A DNA stretch of 64,000 bases from Fictibacillus phosphorivorans (lineage in GTDB: Bacteria; Bacillota; Bacilli; Bacillales; Fictibacillaceae), in NCBI RefSeq assembly GCF_001619875.1, contig NZ_LRFC01000038.1, positions 372,001 to 436,000 of the forward strand, in the 5' to 3' direction. Both the position numbers and the translations under genes were made by a program. Of this stretch, positions 33,251-42,251 are shown piece after piece. Under the pieces are notes generated by a model, which was not told the DNA's origin, ran no database searches, and was given only the letters and a program-made list of their open reading frames with translations. Each line of letters begins with the position of its first letter. Positions within the stretch are counted from its first letter, which is position 1.

Positions 33251-33330
33251 GGGGTCTGACCCCAAACAAATACATAACACTAAATTCGTCCATTAGGAAA
33301 GGACACGGTATATGCCGTGTCCTTTCCTAA
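33251..33330 (+). repeat. REP-like element, copy 8, with 16-bp hairpin
   Basis: GGGGTCTGACCCC (33251-33263), AAACAAATAC, then a perfect stem TTAGGAAAGGACACGG (33293-33308) / CCGTGTCCTTTCCTAA (33315-33330). Palindrome plus hairpin layout as in copies 1, 2 and 4. Confidence 0.85.
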
Positions 33331-33488
33331 ATGATCTTTTGTTACCAAATTTTTATATGAAAGAGGAGTACACAAGAAGAGGGCGAAAGTATAAGTATTA
33401 TATTTATGTAATGAAACGGTGTAAAATGTAGGGGAATCATTAAAATAAAACGTTTGTATGTTCAGCCATTTAAATTGGAGGTGTTACC

Positions 33489-33860
33489 ATGAATTTATTC
33501 TCATCCATTACGGAAGAAAGTTTTAACTACTTAATACATGATTATGGATTTTCTGAACCGGTCGATACAGATGGGAGCTGGAAGACAACCTTCTTATACG
33601 CAAACGACCAGCTAGAAATTGAAATAGAATTAAATTATCGAGATATGGACACATTTATTTTCTTGAGAAGGTTAGAACATAAACAAGGCGATACGTCTGC
33701 TCGCTTGCAGTTAGAAAATATTATTAATGTTGAGCCGGTTAAAAGTAACGGCGATCAAACAACAATCGAAGAGTTTGAAAAAGGAATAGTGAATAAGTCT
33801 GTATTATTAAAGCTAAACATTAGTCAAATCATGAACAAAACAGAAAAAATCTTCTCCTAA
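33489..33860 (+). CDS. Hypothetical acidic protein
   Basis: 123 residues, no membrane segment, acidic, with LEIEIELNYRDMDTFIFLRRL in the middle. GGAGGTG precedes the ATG. The size and acidity are like immunity or DUF proteins of Bacillus, but I do not recognise the family. Single gene. Confidence 0.5.
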   Translation: MNLFSSITEESFNYLIHDYGFSEPVDTDGSWKTTFLYANDQLEIEIELNYRDMDTFIFLRRLEHKQGDTSARLQLENIINVEPVKSNGDQTTIEEFEKGIVNKSVLLKLNISQIMNKTEKIFS

Positions 33861-34264
33861 AAAATGAAGAGATAATTCCAACAAGCATTTATCTTTTTTA
33901 TTTAGTTATAATTTGAGACATAGTCAAATTATAACTTTAAGTGAACTTTAGCTAATAGGTCCCACACAATAAGCAACTCTTAAACCAGAGAGTTGCTTTT
34001 TTGTATATGTGTTAATATTGGTGAAGCCCCAAATAGCAACATATCTATTTTTTGTTTGTGTGCTTGCATTAATTGGAGGGTACTCATTATTTTTTATTCT
34101 TGCTTAACTGATCAAGCTTATAAAGTGATATATATTGAGGACGTGCTATACCCTAGCTTAGGTTATTAAGGGACAGGCTATTTCTGTCTGCAGTATACAT
34201 GTTAATCAGTACAGTATAGAAAGTCAGAAAAATGTCCGTCCGATATGTACAAAAGAGCAATTTT
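33861..34264 (+). other. Intergenic region with one terminator hairpin
   Basis: About 400 bp. AAGCAACTCT / AGAGTTGCTTTTTT (33971-34003) is a Rho-independent terminator, probably for the gene at 33489. The rest is AT-rich with no gene seen. Confidence 0.6.
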
Positions 34265-34287
34265 GTATTTGTTTGGGGTCAGACCCC
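34265..34287 (-). repeat. REP-like element, copy 9, inverted, overlapping sinI2
   Basis: GGGGTCAGACCCC (34275-34287) preceded by GTATTTGTTT (34265-34274), i.e. the element in minus orientation. Its palindrome supplies the stop codon (TGA at 34281-34279) of the second sinI-like gene. Confidence 0.85.
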
Positions 34288-34401
34288 TATTTTGTTAGGA
34301 TTCTTTAGAAAATCTATTATTTCTTCCTTTGTAAACCCTTGTTCTCTCGCTTCTAGTATTAACTCAACCCACTCTTGATCCAACGACAAGGTATTTTCCA
34401 C
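34279..34401 (-). CDS. Second SinI-like antagonist
   Basis: 40 residues, GTG start at 34401 after GGAGGG. LDQEWVELILEAREQGFTKEEIIDFLKN is very close to the sinI product at 31.7 kb and, like it, begins V(D/E)NTL. The last codons and TGA lie in a REP-like palindrome, so the C-terminal tail was probably replaced by the insertion; the SinR-binding helix is intact. The upstream region shares the TGTTGTCA(A/G)AAAAT block with sinI, but I see no c-di-GMP aptamer here. Probably a duplicate of sinI with different regulation. Confidence 0.75.
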   Translation of the reverse strand: MENTLSLDQEWVELILEAREQGFTKEEIIDFLKNPNKIGV

Positions 34402-34552
34402 GTAGATATCCCTCCATTTATGCTTTTATTCAGGTGAATTGGGCTTACCCATCTTTATAGTATTTTTTTAAGATAATAGCTAGGTTTACTTATTATATTG
34501 GCATTTTTCATAGATAATATATTTCGATTATAATCAGGTGTTTTTGAAAATG

Positions 34553-34563
34553 TTGTCAAAAAA
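34553..34563. promoter_or_regulatory. Candidate Spo0A box upstream of the second sinI-like gene
   Basis: TTGTCAAAAAA, close to the 0A box; aligned with the similar site before sinI at 31938. Confidence 0.45.
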
Positions 34564-34700
34564 TAGATGTAACAAAATTGTAATATATGTTCAACTGGTT
34601 GACCCCCAAATAAAATTCCGATTTTGTAAGTAACCATAATTAAAGGTTTTTCATCCTGTACATTTGATTTTTTCTATGAGTATGAAAAAATGTCAATTCT

Positions 34701-34789
34701 GTTCTTAAAAATGAATGTAATGTTTTAAAATTCTTGCATTATTGTCTAGTACCTTCTATAATCATAAAAAAGTGTTCTTTTTAGTGAAC
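34701..34789 (+). promoter_or_regulatory. Exopolysaccharide promoter with SinR-type operators
   Basis: A sigma-A promoter TTGCAT (34734-34739), 17 bp, TATAAT (34757-34762) is followed at the expected start point by GTTCTTTTTAGTGAAC (34774-34789). A half-site GTTCTTA lies at 34701. Position over the start site fits repression by SinR. Confidence 0.75.
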
Positions 34790-34830
34790 AAAAAGACTAC
34801 TATAAAAAACAAACAATGGCAGGTGATTTC

Positions 34831-36063
34831 TTGAAGATCTTATACGTTTCACCAAGAATCCCTTATCCTCCTAAAAAGGGAGATCAATTGAGAGCTTATA
34901 ATCAGCTAAAAGGTTTAAAGTCTTTAGGTCATGAAGTTCATCTCATCTCCTTTGGCAAAGAAGCTTCCATCCCTTATCAACTTCAACAACTGTGCAGCGA
35001 GATCTCTGTCGTACCTTTTAGCAGAATAGAAGCTTTAAAAAATATGATGATCGGGTTGTTGAAAGCTTGGCCCTTACAAACCTCACTCTACTACTCTGAT
35101 GAACTTCTTCAAGCGATAGGACAGGCTACCTCAAAGAACGATTATGATATTGTTCACCATCAACTTGTGCGTTTACTTCCATATCAATCTTCTATTAAAC
35201 ACTTGCCTAACGTAATAGATTTTGTCGATTCAATTTCCCTAAATCTTAAGCGGTCCTTAAAAATGAAAAAATCGCTTGCAAACCCTTTCATCCGTTGGGA
35301 AGCAAATAACATACATAAGATGGAACAGCTGGCGAGTTCACGTTATGACGGGGGCATTTTTATCTCCGAGGTGGACAAGAATAATGTATCTATGAACCGC
35401 AGTACGATAACTACAATTGCAAACGGGGTTGACCTCGACTATTTTTCCTTTCAACAACAGTTAACAAATGAGAACAACCTAATTTTTGTAGGGAATATGA
35501 GTTACGCTCCTAACCGGGAAGGTGTTAAGTATTTTATCAAGCACATCTACCCTCTTATAAAAAAACAAAGAGAAGATTTTACATTCTATATAGTAGGCCG
35601 TAATCCAACAAAGGATCTTCTACGACTCTGTGAAGAACATGAAAATATTATTGTAACGGGGGAAGTAGACGATGTCCGGAAATATCTTTGGAATGCTAAA
35701 CTGTTCGTCTGTCCTTTGAAATCGGGAGCAGGCTTGCAGAACAAAGTGTTAGAAGCGATGTCAAGTGGTATACCTGTCATTACGACTTCAATCGTCAATG
35801 ATCCGATTAAAGCGAGAGAAGGTCAAAGTATTATTGTAAGAGATCAAGATGAAGAATTTGCTGAAGCTGTCGTTCAATTGCTTTCTGACGGATACCAGTT
35901 AAACAATATTCGACACCAGGCAAGAACATTTGTAGAGAAAAATTACCAATGGGGTCACTTAAATGCTCAATTAGTAGAGTTTTATAAAAAAACAATTGAA
36001 CATCATGGAATTAAACAAAACCGTTCATCACAAACTCAAATAAAGGTTGAGGTGACACGATGA
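34831..36063 (+). CDS. Glycosyltransferase family 4, first gene of the exopolysaccharide cluster
   Basis: 410 residues from TTG at 34831, so that the protein starts LKILYVSPRIPYPPKKGDQ as GT4 proteins of this kind do; an ATG at 34816 has no ribosome binding site, whereas GCAGGTGAT precedes the TTG. GT-B fold with N-terminal acceptor domain and C-terminal donor domain (LIFVGNMSYAPNREGVKYF, GEVDDVRKYLWNAKLFVCPLKSGAGLQNKVLEAMSSGIPVI). Overlaps the ManC-like gene by 4 bp. Confidence 0.8.
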   Translation: MKILYVSPRIPYPPKKGDQLRAYNQLKGLKSLGHEVHLISFGKEASIPYQLQQLCSEISVVPFSRIEALKNMMIGLLKAWPLQTSLYYSDELLQAIGQATSKNDYDIVHHQLVRLLPYQSSIKHLPNVIDFVDSISLNLKRSLKMKKSLANPFIRWEANNIHKMEQLASSRYDGGIFISEVDKNNVSMNRSTITTIANGVDLDYFSFQQQLTNENNLIFVGNMSYAPNREGVKYFIKHIYPLIKKQREDFTFYIVGRNPTKDLLRLCEEHENIIVTGEVDDVRKYLWNAKLFVCPLKSGAGLQNKVLEAMSSGIPVITTSIVNDPIKAREGQSIIVRDQDEEFAEAVVQLLSDGYQLNNIRHQARTFVEKNYQWGHLNAQLVEFYKKTIEHHGIKQNRSSQTQIKVEVTR

Positions 36064-37439
36064 AAATAGTTCTTTTATCTGGTGGGTCAGGGAAGCGGTT
36101 ATGGCCGTTATCAAATGATGCGCGATCAAAACAGTTTTTGAAAGTGTTAAAAGATGAGAACAATGAAAGCCAATCTATGATTCAGCGTGTATGGAGTCAA
36201 TTAAAGGAAGCGGATCTTGCAGATTCTACTCTCATATCCACCAGCATCTCACAAGTGGATATGATCTCGAATCAACTGGATTTTACAAACGGTATCATAG
36301 TCGAGCCTGAGCGGCGAGACACATTTCCAGCGGTTTGTCTAGCTGCCTCTTATCTGTATTCAGAGCTAAATACAGATTCCAATGAAGTAATCGTTGTTCT
36401 ACCTGTTGATCCTTATGTAGAGAAGCAATTTTTTAATAAAATAAAAGAACTTGAAAAAGCTCTTCAGCAATCTGAAGCAAACATTGCTTTAATGGGTGTA
36501 CAGCCAACCTTTCCATCTGAAAAGTACGGCTACATCATCCCGCAGCATGAAGAGGATGTTCTCTGGAAAAAAGTAATGCATTTTAAGGAAAAACCATCAC
36601 AGACCTTAGCTGAAGAATTTATAAGACAGGGCGGACTTTGGAATTGCGGTGTTTTTGCTTTTAAATTAGGATATATTCTATCACTGTTACGAGATATGGA
36701 TATTACACCCAATTATGAAGAATTACTAGAAAACTATTCTATACTTTCTAAAGACAGTATGGACTATGCAGTAATAGAGAAGGAAAAGAACGTTATTGTT
36801 TTAAAATACGATGGGTATTGGAAAGATCTTGGGACATGGAATACGTTAACAGATGAGATGAGCAGGAACGTATTAGGGAAAGGAACAATAAGCGATGATT
36901 CTGTGAATACCCACTTAATCAATGAGCTGGGAATACCTATTACTATAGTCGGGAGTACAAATTTAATCGTTGCAGCAAGTCCTGACGGCATTCTCGTCTC
37001 TGATAAAGAGAAAAGTCCTTTGATAAAACACTACATTCCAAGTGACCCTCAAAGACCTATGTATGAAGAACGGAGGTGGGGCTGGTATAAAGTGTTGGAA
37101 CATACGGCGATTGATGAACACCATGAAGTACTTACAAAAAGGTTAGTGATTAATCAGGGAAAGAATTTAAGTTATCATACGCACTTTTTTCGGCATGAAG
37201 TGTGGACCATTATTAAAGGCACGGGAGAGTTTGCCTTAAATGGAGTTATAAGAAGGGTTAGTGCAGGAGAAATACTTGAGATTCCTCCTAACGCCAAACA
37301 CAGTATAAAAGCAACAACAGATCTTGAAATCATAGAAATACAAACCGGTTCAAAGTTAATGGAAGAAGATAAATTATCACTATACACGAATTGGCATGAT
37401 CTAGAGAATTTATCGCTTAAAACATCTAATGTGATTTAA
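36060..37439 (+). CDS. Mannose-1-phosphate guanylyltransferase (ManC-like)
   Basis: 459 residues. Nucleotidyltransferase domain with LLSGGSGKRLWPLSN and RSKQFLKVL at the N-terminus, EPERRDTFPAVCLAA, YGYI, FKEKP and GGLWNCGVFAFK; a C-terminal cupin domain (YHTHFFRHEVWTIIKGTGEF, the mannose-6-phosphate isomerase type II part). Makes GDP-mannose, which implies mannose or a derivative in the polymer. ATGA overlap with the previous gene. A terminator-free gap and new promoter follow. Confidence 0.88.
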   Translation: MKIVLLSGGSGKRLWPLSNDARSKQFLKVLKDENNESQSMIQRVWSQLKEADLADSTLISTSISQVDMISNQLDFTNGIIVEPERRDTFPAVCLAASYLYSELNTDSNEVIVVLPVDPYVEKQFFNKIKELEKALQQSEANIALMGVQPTFPSEKYGYIIPQHEEDVLWKKVMHFKEKPSQTLAEEFIRQGGLWNCGVFAFKLGYILSLLRDMDITPNYEELLENYSILSKDSMDYAVIEKEKNVIVLKYDGYWKDLGTWNTLTDEMSRNVLGKGTISDDSVNTHLINELGIPITIVGSTNLIVAASPDGILVSDKEKSPLIKHYIPSDPQRPMYEERRWGWYKVLEHTAIDEHHEVLTKRLVINQGKNLSYHTHFFRHEVWTIIKGTGEFALNGVIRRVSAGEILEIPPNAKHSIKATTDLEIIEIQTGSKLMEEDKLSLYTNWHDLENLSLKTSNVI

Positions 37440-37466
37440 CTGATAGAAACGGTGGCACTTTAACGG

Positions 37467-37495
37467 TTGACTTCATATCTTATAGTATCTATTAA
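37467..37495 (+). promoter_or_regulatory. Sigma-A promoter for the first beta-helix gene
   Basis: TTGACT (37467-37472), 17 bp, TATTAA (37490-37495). No SinR-type palindrome is seen here, unlike the flanking units. A small hairpin AACAAGC / GCTTGTT lies just before the ribosome binding site. Confidence 0.65.
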
Positions 37496-37574
37496 GCTTG
37501 TCTTATCCTTTGGAAGAGGCGGGATTTTAATAGAATAACAAGCAGTAAAGCTTGTTAGGAAAGGTATGATAGTC

Positions 37575-38405
37575 ATGACAATCCTAGCGGACAACTTTAA
37601 AGGTGCGAATGATACAGCAACTGTTCAGGCGGCCATAGATTATGCTTTTGCTAATAAAGGTTCCAAAACGGTTCTTCTCTCAGATCGAAATTATGTGATT
37701 ACAGGCAAAATCGTCATTAAGGAAGGCATCCAATTGCTATTTGGTTACGCCTCACGCTTTGTGATCCGTGGTAATTTCCGAGTATTGGAACTGCAAAAAA
37801 ATGCTTCCTTAGAAGGTGCTTATATTGCGATTGATGATGTTAACTTCAATTCGCAGGTTATCTACCTTGACGGAAAATACAAGTATTACAACACGTGGAA
37901 CAAAACCAAGATAAAAGATATTAATATTGTGAACTGGAGCGGCAGTTACAAAGGAACTGGATTGCATCTTTATTCGAACGGAACAGGTCACGAAATCTCA
38001 TTTGTTAATTTCGAGAACATTAACATTGCCGGATTAAATACAGCGATTCGACTACAAAGCGTAAAGCCTTCTACAGGGTATAGCTGGGTCAATGCAAATC
38101 GTTTTACCGATGTGTCTATTGATGATTGTGTGCAAGGAATCGTTTTTATCTCAAGTGAAAGTATCCCTAATGAATGCAGCGGGAATTTCTTTACAAACAT
38201 GCAAATACAGCCCTCTGCTAAAACGGTTAAATTGTTAACCATATCTGGCCAGTACAATGAATTTTCTGGTATGGCATGGGATCTATCACAAGTGAAAAAT
38301 AACACCCTAGTCGAATTTACTTCCCAAAGCTCTTATAACAAAATAAGCATTAGAAGCATCCCAGCATCTCGCATCGTAGATAACGGAAGGTTCAATGTAA
38401 AGTGA
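37575..38405 (+). CDS. Parallel beta-helix protein, cytoplasmic or leaderless
   Basis: 276 residues from the ATG at 37575 (AAAGG upstream; ATG at 37566 abuts it). Begins ILADNFKGANDTATVQAAIDYAF, the DNG.TDDT.AIQ.AID-type opening of pectate-lyase-fold proteins, then short repeating beta turns rich in Asn. No signal peptide. A close paralogue follows. Could be a polysaccharide lyase or epimerase acting on the polymer; no catalytic residues can be assigned. Confidence 0.65.
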   Translation: MTILADNFKGANDTATVQAAIDYAFANKGSKTVLLSDRNYVITGKIVIKEGIQLLFGYASRFVIRGNFRVLELQKNASLEGAYIAIDDVNFNSQVIYLDGKYKYYNTWNKTKIKDINIVNWSGSYKGTGLHLYSNGTGHEISFVNFENINIAGLNTAIRLQSVKPSTGYSWVNANRFTDVSIDDCVQGIVFISSESIPNECSGNFFTNMQIQPSAKTVKLLTISGQYNEFSGMAWDLSQVKNNTLVEFTSQSSYNKISIRSIPASRIVDNGRFNVK

Positions 38406-38414
38406 ATAGTTAGA

Positions 38415-38437
38415 AACTCCAATTACTTGGAGTTTTT
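38415..38437 (+). terminator. Hairpin between the two beta-helix genes
   Basis: AAACTCCAA / TTGGAGTTT with a TTAC loop and T6; ends or attenuates the first transcript. Confidence 0.75.
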
Positions 38438-38453
38438 TAATTGGGGGTTTTAC

Positions 38454-39383
38454 ATGTTTAAAAAACTAACAGCCGCATGTTTGATCTCTGCTCTCCTGGC
38501 AGCTGCACTAACACTAGTTGTTCAAAAGATGTACAATCATTCGATGAGTTTGGAGAGCCATGGGGAAGATGCGAAAGATGATGCTAAAGTTATTCAACGA
38601 GCGATTAATCAAAGTTACAAAAATAAAGGAGGATTGGTTAAACTAACAGGCAACAAACGCTATGTGATCCGATCTGGCTTAATAATAAGAGAAGGGGTAA
38701 CCTTAGAGCTCGGACAAAATACTAAAATACTCATCGATGGGGACTTTAGAGCAATCCAACTAGAAAAAAATGCTTCGATCATTAACGGAATATTAGAAGT
38801 AGTCGATCCAAGCTTTAATTCAGAAGTGATCCATTTGGATGGAAAGCATCAGTTTTGGTCCTGGGAACGAACTACCGTTCACAATGTATCCATCATCAAT
38901 TCAAGCGGTTCACATAAAGGAACAGCTATTTCTCTTTATGCAAAAGGAAAAGAAAATTTTATTAGCTTTGTCAACTTTACAGACAATAAAGCAGCTGGCT
39001 TTTATACGGGAATTAAAGTGAAAGTTGATCATGACGAAAAAAAGGAAGGACAAAGTTGGATTAACGGAAATCGTTTTGTAAACATGACAATGGATGATTG
39101 CGTAAATTTTATTGATATTGACTCATCTGTATCAATTCCGAATGAAAGTTCAGGCAATCAGTTTATTGGTCTGCAGATCCAGTTATCAAAGCTTTCTAAA
39201 ACAATCATGAAAGTAAGCGGCTCATACAATACGTTTCAAGGAATGGTTTGGGATCAGCACCTGTTGAATGATGAAGATAAAATCGTCCAATTTACTCAAG
39301 AATCTGCAAATAACAAAATGGATATGAACGTCGATGTTTTTTCTGTTGAAAATAAAGGAGTGCAAAATAGTTACACAAAGTAA
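38454..39383 (+). CDS. Membrane-anchored parallel beta-helix protein
   Basis: 309 residues from the ATG at 38454 (GGGGG upstream). N-terminal membrane anchor or signal segment (about 5-24), then the same beta-helix as the previous gene: IREGVTLELGQN, FRAIQLEKNASI, FNSEVIHLDGKHQFW, NESSGNQFIGLQIQ align with IKEGIQLLFGYA, FRVLELQKNASL, FNSQVIYLDGKYKYY, NECSGNFFTNMQIQ. So the pair arose by duplication, one copy outside the membrane and the other without a leader. Confidence 0.65.
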   Translation: MFKKLTAACLISALLAAALTLVVQKMYNHSMSLESHGEDAKDDAKVIQRAINQSYKNKGGLVKLTGNKRYVIRSGLIIREGVTLELGQNTKILIDGDFRAIQLEKNASIINGILEVVDPSFNSEVIHLDGKHQFWSWERTTVHNVSIINSSGSHKGTAISLYAKGKENFISFVNFTDNKAAGFYTGIKVKVDHDEKKEGQSWINGNRFVNMTMDDCVNFIDIDSSVSIPNESSGNQFIGLQIQLSKLSKTIMKVSGSYNTFQGMVWDQHLLNDEDKIVQFTQESANNKMDMNVDVFSVENKGVQNSYTK

Positions 39384-39400
39384 TTTTTTTTACACTAAAC

Positions 39401-39416
39401 GTTCTTTATTTAGAAC
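39401..39416 (+). promoter_or_regulatory. SinR-type operator before the Wzz-like gene
   Basis: GTTCTTTATTTAGAAC, inverted GTTCT/AGAAC halves with the same 16-bp spacing as at 44554 and 47799. It lies 21 bp before the Wzz-like start codon. Confidence 0.75.
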
Positions 39417-39436
39417 AACCCTTAAGGAGGTTAATG

Positions 39437-40165
39437 ATGGAACAGAGAATAGACTTACAAAAATTTCTTCAAATAGTGAAAAATAGAGCTGTTACGATAC
39501 TAGTAACCACCTTGTTTATTGCTTCTATTGCCGTAATAGCCTCTATCTATTTTGTCAAACCATCATACGAAGCGACGGAATATATCATTGTAGGTAAAGA
39601 ACAGAACGAGAACAGCTATACAGAAAATCAGGAGCTCATTCGAATACTGGCATCCGCCGTTGATTTAATAAAAAGCCCTATTGTCCTGAATGCTGTGAGG
39701 GCAGAACTAGACAATCAAGATAGCCTTAAAGAGCTAGAGGAAAAAATATCCGTACAAAACAATAAGGATTCTCAAATTATTCACATCATTATTAAAGAAT
39801 CAGATCCTGAACGATCAAAACAGATGGCGTATGCTGTTGGAAATGTCTCGGTTAAAAAATTAAACGAATTATTAAATGTAAAAAACCTAAAGATAGTGAG
39901 CAAATCAGAAACGGATATATCAGTTAAACAAGTTGGAAACCCCTTATTTAATATAGCGATTGGTTTATTTGTAGGGTTATTTCTAGGGATCGTATTAAGC
40001 ATGCTGAGAGAATATCTGGATAACTCGATTCAAGATGAATCAGATGTAGAACAACTACTAGGGCTGCCTGTATTAGGTACAGTTCATGTAAAGGAAAAAC
40101 AGAGATTTACAATTTCACACCCGCCTATAATGAAGCAAAGAGGTGAATTAAGTGCTAGGGGTTAA
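39437..40165 (+). CDS. Wzz/EpsA-like chain-length regulator
   Basis: 242 residues with two membrane segments (about 19-40 and 172-193) bracketing an extracytoplasmic domain, ending in a cytoplasmic tail (EYLDNSIQDESDVEQLLGLPVLGTV), the layout of Gram-positive Wzz/YveK/EpsA modulators. The ATG at 39437 is 6 nt from GGAGG. Its partner kinase-like gene overlaps by 14 bp. Confidence 0.85.
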   Translation: MEQRIDLQKFLQIVKNRAVTILVTTLFIASIAVIASIYFVKPSYEATEYIIVGKEQNENSYTENQELIRILASAVDLIKSPIVLNAVRAELDNQDSLKELEEKISVQNNKDSQIIHIIIKESDPERSKQMAYAVGNVSVKKLNELLNVKNLKIVSKSETDISVKQVGNPLFNIAIGLFVGLFLGIVLSMLREYLDNSIQDESDVEQLLGLPVLGTVHVKEKQRFTISHPPIMKQRGELSARG

Positions 40166-40772
40166 AAGAAGACGTACTAAAGTTAACAAAAGTGAAGAGC
40201 AGGTGAAAATACTAAGAAGTAATATTGAAATCCAAATGGATAACAATCAAGCTAATGTTCTTATGATAACTTCACCTAAAGGAGTATCACCGCACATATC
40301 TATTTCTTCTCAATTGGCCATCTCTTTTGCAGAACAGGGAAAAAAAGTATTGTTAGTAGATGCTAACCTAAGGAATCCTGAATTGCATACGTATTTTAAC
40401 CTGCCTAATACAAAAGGTTTTTTAGACGTTATTTTACATGATGATAATGTCTTCACACATGCTCGTACAGATCATAGCAAGAGATTATCTATTTTAACAG
40501 CAGGAAATCTTTTCAGTACGCCAATCGATCTGTGGATTAGTAAAAAGATTGAATATGTCATAAACAACTGGAAAGATAAGTTTGATCTTGTTTTATTTCA
40601 TGCTCCTAGCTATTTAGAATTTTCCGATGCTCAAGTATTGGTCAATCAATGTGACGGCGTTCTGCTTGTCGTTCGATCAGGAAAAACAAAAATAAAAGAT
40701 GCTGATACGGCTAAGCAGAAAATCAACCGTTCTAATAAACCAATACTTGGTGTGATCTATCAAACGAGATAG
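40152..40772 (+). CDS. CpsD/EpsB-like protein with degenerate P-loop
   Basis: 206 residues, GTG start after GAGGTGA. The fold of a bacterial tyrosine kinase (BY-kinase) is visible: SEEQVKILRSNI start, Walker A' VLLVDANLRNPELH (66-79), FLDVILHDD. But the Walker A loop reads SPKGVSPHIS instead of the usual PGEGKST, losing the essential Lys and Ser/Thr, and the C-terminal Tyr cluster is absent. Probably a non-catalytic partner of the Wzz-like protein. Confidence 0.75.
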   Translation: MLGVKRRRTKVNKSEEQVKILRSNIEIQMDNNQANVLMITSPKGVSPHISISSQLAISFAEQGKKVLLVDANLRNPELHTYFNLPNTKGFLDVILHDDNVFTHARTDHSKRLSILTAGNLFSTPIDLWISKKIEYVINNWKDKFDLVLFHAPSYLEFSDAQVLVNQCDGVLLVVRSGKTKIKDADTAKQKINRSNKPILGVIYQTR

Positions 40773-40787
40773 AAAGGTGCATAATTG

Positions 40788-42251
40788 ATGAAAGACGTGA
40801 AGCCGAATTCAATTACAAAGAATATTTTTCACCTATTTTATAGTACGGCAGGAGCCAGTTTTCTAAATGCACTTGTACTAATCTATTTAGCCTCTTATCT
40901 AGAAGCCTATCATTATGGAATGTTTAGTGTTGCGTTAGCATCAGCCATGATTATGGGGTACTTTACCGATTCTGGTCTAACGGAGATCGCCATTCGAGAA
41001 GGTTCAAAAAAGGATGCCGACTTAACCGCGATCTTAGCTTCTTATATTAAAGTAAGGGTGCTTCTGCTTCTGATTACCCTGTTAGGCGGTTCATGCTTTA
41101 TATACTTTTTCTATTCAGGAAACCAAGTGTTAATCAACGTCGCTTATTACTTATCAATACCTATGGTAATAGGATTAGCACTGCAAGGCGTTGGAACCAT
41201 GTTCTTTCAACTGATCCGAAAGATGCAATATATCGGATTTATCAAGATGTTATCAGCACTATTGCTCATTTGCACCCTTGCCTTTAGTATCCTATTTTCT
41301 CTTTCTCCACTTATGGTTTGCCTGATGTACGGGCTCTCCTATTGTATGGCAGGTGTCTTTGCCATAGTACTGGTCAAAAGGCATGTTCCGATTCACTTAA
41401 AGGTACCTTTTTTACCTGGTTTCTTAAAGAATTTTAGTTCGTTTATGTGCAGTGGGCTGTTATTTATTATAACCCCTCAGCTAGGGCCGATTATTTTAGA
41501 GAAAACATTAACACTTAAAGAAGTGGGACTATTTGCAGTTGCCTATCGGATGCCACAGGCGTTGCAACAATTACCCCTAATTGTTGCAGGAGCGTATAGG
41601 CCTGTGATGTTCAAGAGTTTCCACAACAACCAGGTTCATGAGCATTCAAAATTAAATGTGATGCTAATCAAAATCATGGCACTTTTTGGAATGATGATTA
41701 CAGTCCCGCTCTATTATCTTTCCGATGAGTTGATTACTTTTTTGTTTGGGAAGAGCTGGCTGCCAGCCTCAGAAGCATTAAGCATATTGTCCCTTTTGAT
41801 CTTAATCCAAGCCATAGGCATTGGATTAGCTGATGGTCTTACAACGAGAGGGCTGCAGAGTTACAGGACAGGCGTTCAAATGTTTTCGGTAGTAGCGGGT
41901 ATTCTAGTTTATGTGTTATTTAGCAGTAACTATGGCGTAACAGGAGGAGCCTATGCTGGGCTAACCGTTGAACTCATTGCCCTTAGTGGTTTTTGGCTGT
42001 TTCTTCCGAATAAAAAAGTTGTAGCCAAAAAGATACTCTTACCTTATCTGATTTATTTTGGATTATTTATGGCTCTTTGTACCGCGACATTATCCGATTA
42101 TCCATTCTTAGCTGCCGCCTTTCATCTAATAGGTATCTTGTTCCTTTTTTATCTTGATCAAGAGATGAAGGAAAACGTGTCTGGATTGCTTTATCAGGTC
42201 AGTTCAAGATTTAAGGTAAGGGAGAGAGTGGAAAATGCCATTCATAAATAA
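40788..42251 (+). CDS. Oligosaccharide flippase (Wzx-like)
   Basis: 487 residues with about 12-14 membrane segments, the pattern of MATE/MOP-superfamily polysaccharide flippases, opening NIFHLFYSTAGASFLNALVLIYLASYLEAYHYGMFSVALA. AAAGGTG precedes the ATG (a TTG just before it is also possible). Would move lipid-linked repeat units across the membrane. Overlaps the polymerase gene by 17 bp. Confidence 0.82.
   Translation: MKDVKPNSITKNIFHLFYSTAGASFLNALVLIYLASYLEAYHYGMFSVALASAMIMGYFTDSGLTEIAIREGSKKDADLTAILASYIKVRVLLLLITLLGGSCFIYFFYSGNQVLINVAYYLSIPMVIGLALQGVGTMFFQLIRKMQYIGFIKMLSALLLICTLAFSILFSLSPLMVCLMYGLSYCMAGVFAIVLVKRHVPIHLKVPFLPGFLKNFSSFMCSGLLFIITPQLGPIILEKTLTLKEVGLFAVAYRMPQALQQLPLIVAGAYRPVMFKSFHNNQVHEHSKLNVMLIKIMALFGMMITVPLYYLSDELITFLFGKSWLPASEALSILSLLILIQAIGIGLADGLTTRGLQSYRTGVQMFSVVAGILVYVLFSSNYGVTGGAYAGLTVELIALSGFWLFLPNKKVVAKKILLPYLIYFGLFMALCTATLSDYPFLAAAFHLIGILFLFYLDQEMKENVSGLLYQVSSRFKVRERVENAIHK

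Noticed and set aside
37575-39383. Prophage tailspike genes
   Set aside because: The beta-helix fold recalls tailspikes, but there are no phage genes around and both lie inside a polysaccharide cluster.
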